DNA from: Chloroflexota bacterium
Lineage (GTDB): Bacteria; Chloroflexota; Anaerolineae; DUEN01
Assembly (NCBI GenBank): GCA_013152435.1
Contig: JAADGJ010000111.1
Span: 1 to 59,700 of the forward strand
DNA: 59,700 nucleotides
Reading direction: 5' to 3'
The notes under the pieces are model-generated. The model ran no database searches, was not told the origin of the DNA, and was given only the letters and a program-made list of their open reading frames with translations. The position numbers were made by a program, and so were the translations under genes. Below are positions 59,617 through 59,700 of the stretch, piece by piece. How positions within the stretch are numbered: the first letter of the stretch is position 1; each line of letters starts with the position of its first letter.

Positions 59617-59700
59617 CCTGGACTTTGGCGTTTTGAACCGGCTCCTTGCGTATGCAGGGAGCTTTCTGACGTCCAGAGAGGGCTCTGAAGAGGCTTCCAG

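Noticed and set aside
1-59700. tRNA, rRNA genes, CRISPR arrays, prophage or transposase genes
   Set aside because: I scanned for TTCGA-type tRNA arms, regularly spaced repeats, and integrase or transposase motifs and found none. The repeats present are short hairpins and degenerate arrays without spacers of constant length.

Overview
The window is high-GC (about 60-65% by eye), densely packed bacterial DNA. It has no rRNA, tRNA, CRISPR, prophage or transposase gene that I can recognise. Gene content suggests a Chloroflexota bacterium of the Anaerolineae kind. The grounds are glycoside-hydrolase clusters with sugar and oligosaccharide ABC importers, paired GluRS and GlnRS genes, ResB/ResC cytochrome c maturation, universal stress proteins, and many short fold-back repeats in the spacers. 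This placement is an inference; no marker gene proves it.

Region 1 (1-18.4 kb) is a plant-polysaccharide locus. On the minus strand a sulfatase-like enzyme, a UroD-like protein and a two-domain CE15-like esterase form one operon. A GH4 gene (minus) and a GH3 gene (plus) diverge from facing promoters. A GH3, CE7 and GH31 operon follows, then an enolase-superfamily sugar-acid dehydratase and a rhamnogalacturonan-lyase-like propeller. Together they read as hydrolysis, de-esterification and acid-sugar catabolism of hemicellulose and pectin. Fold-back repeats lie in the gaps.

Region 2 (18.4-26.6 kb) begins with a stretch of visibly lower GC. It carries an aldo/keto reductase and a MalFG-type ABC importer without its own ATPase. 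A DNA-binding/REC regulator and a large hybrid histidine kinase then converge tail to tail.

Region 3 (26.7-36.5 kb) is mostly housekeeping: glnS, gltX, an MFS transporter, a DUF362 protein, a sugar-phosphate nucleotidyltransferase-like protein and mgtE. A four-helix-bundle gene is flanked by inverted arrays of a degenerate CGCAATACG-type repeat. mgtE is read from a perfect consensus promoter through a structured leader of about 380 nt.

Region 4 (36.5-50.8 kb, plus strand) starts with a Lon-like protease, a universal stress protein, a GH13 alpha-glucosidase, an NTF2-like protein and a YaeQ-like protein. A complete oligopeptide/oligosaccharide-type ABC importer (SBP, two permeases, two ATPases) and a GT-C membrane glycosyltransferase follow.

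Region 5 (51-59.7 kb) holds resB, a Nudix gene and resC, then a two-gene AmmeMemoRadiSam module. In that module the radical SAM protein carries a Tat signal and a CXXCH motif, and the Memo-AMMECR1 fusion carries a lipoprotein-like signal, so both look exported. This is the most unusual system in the window. It is followed by convergent genes for a frameshifted CBM48 protein, a tandem universal stress protein and an M50/CBS membrane protease.
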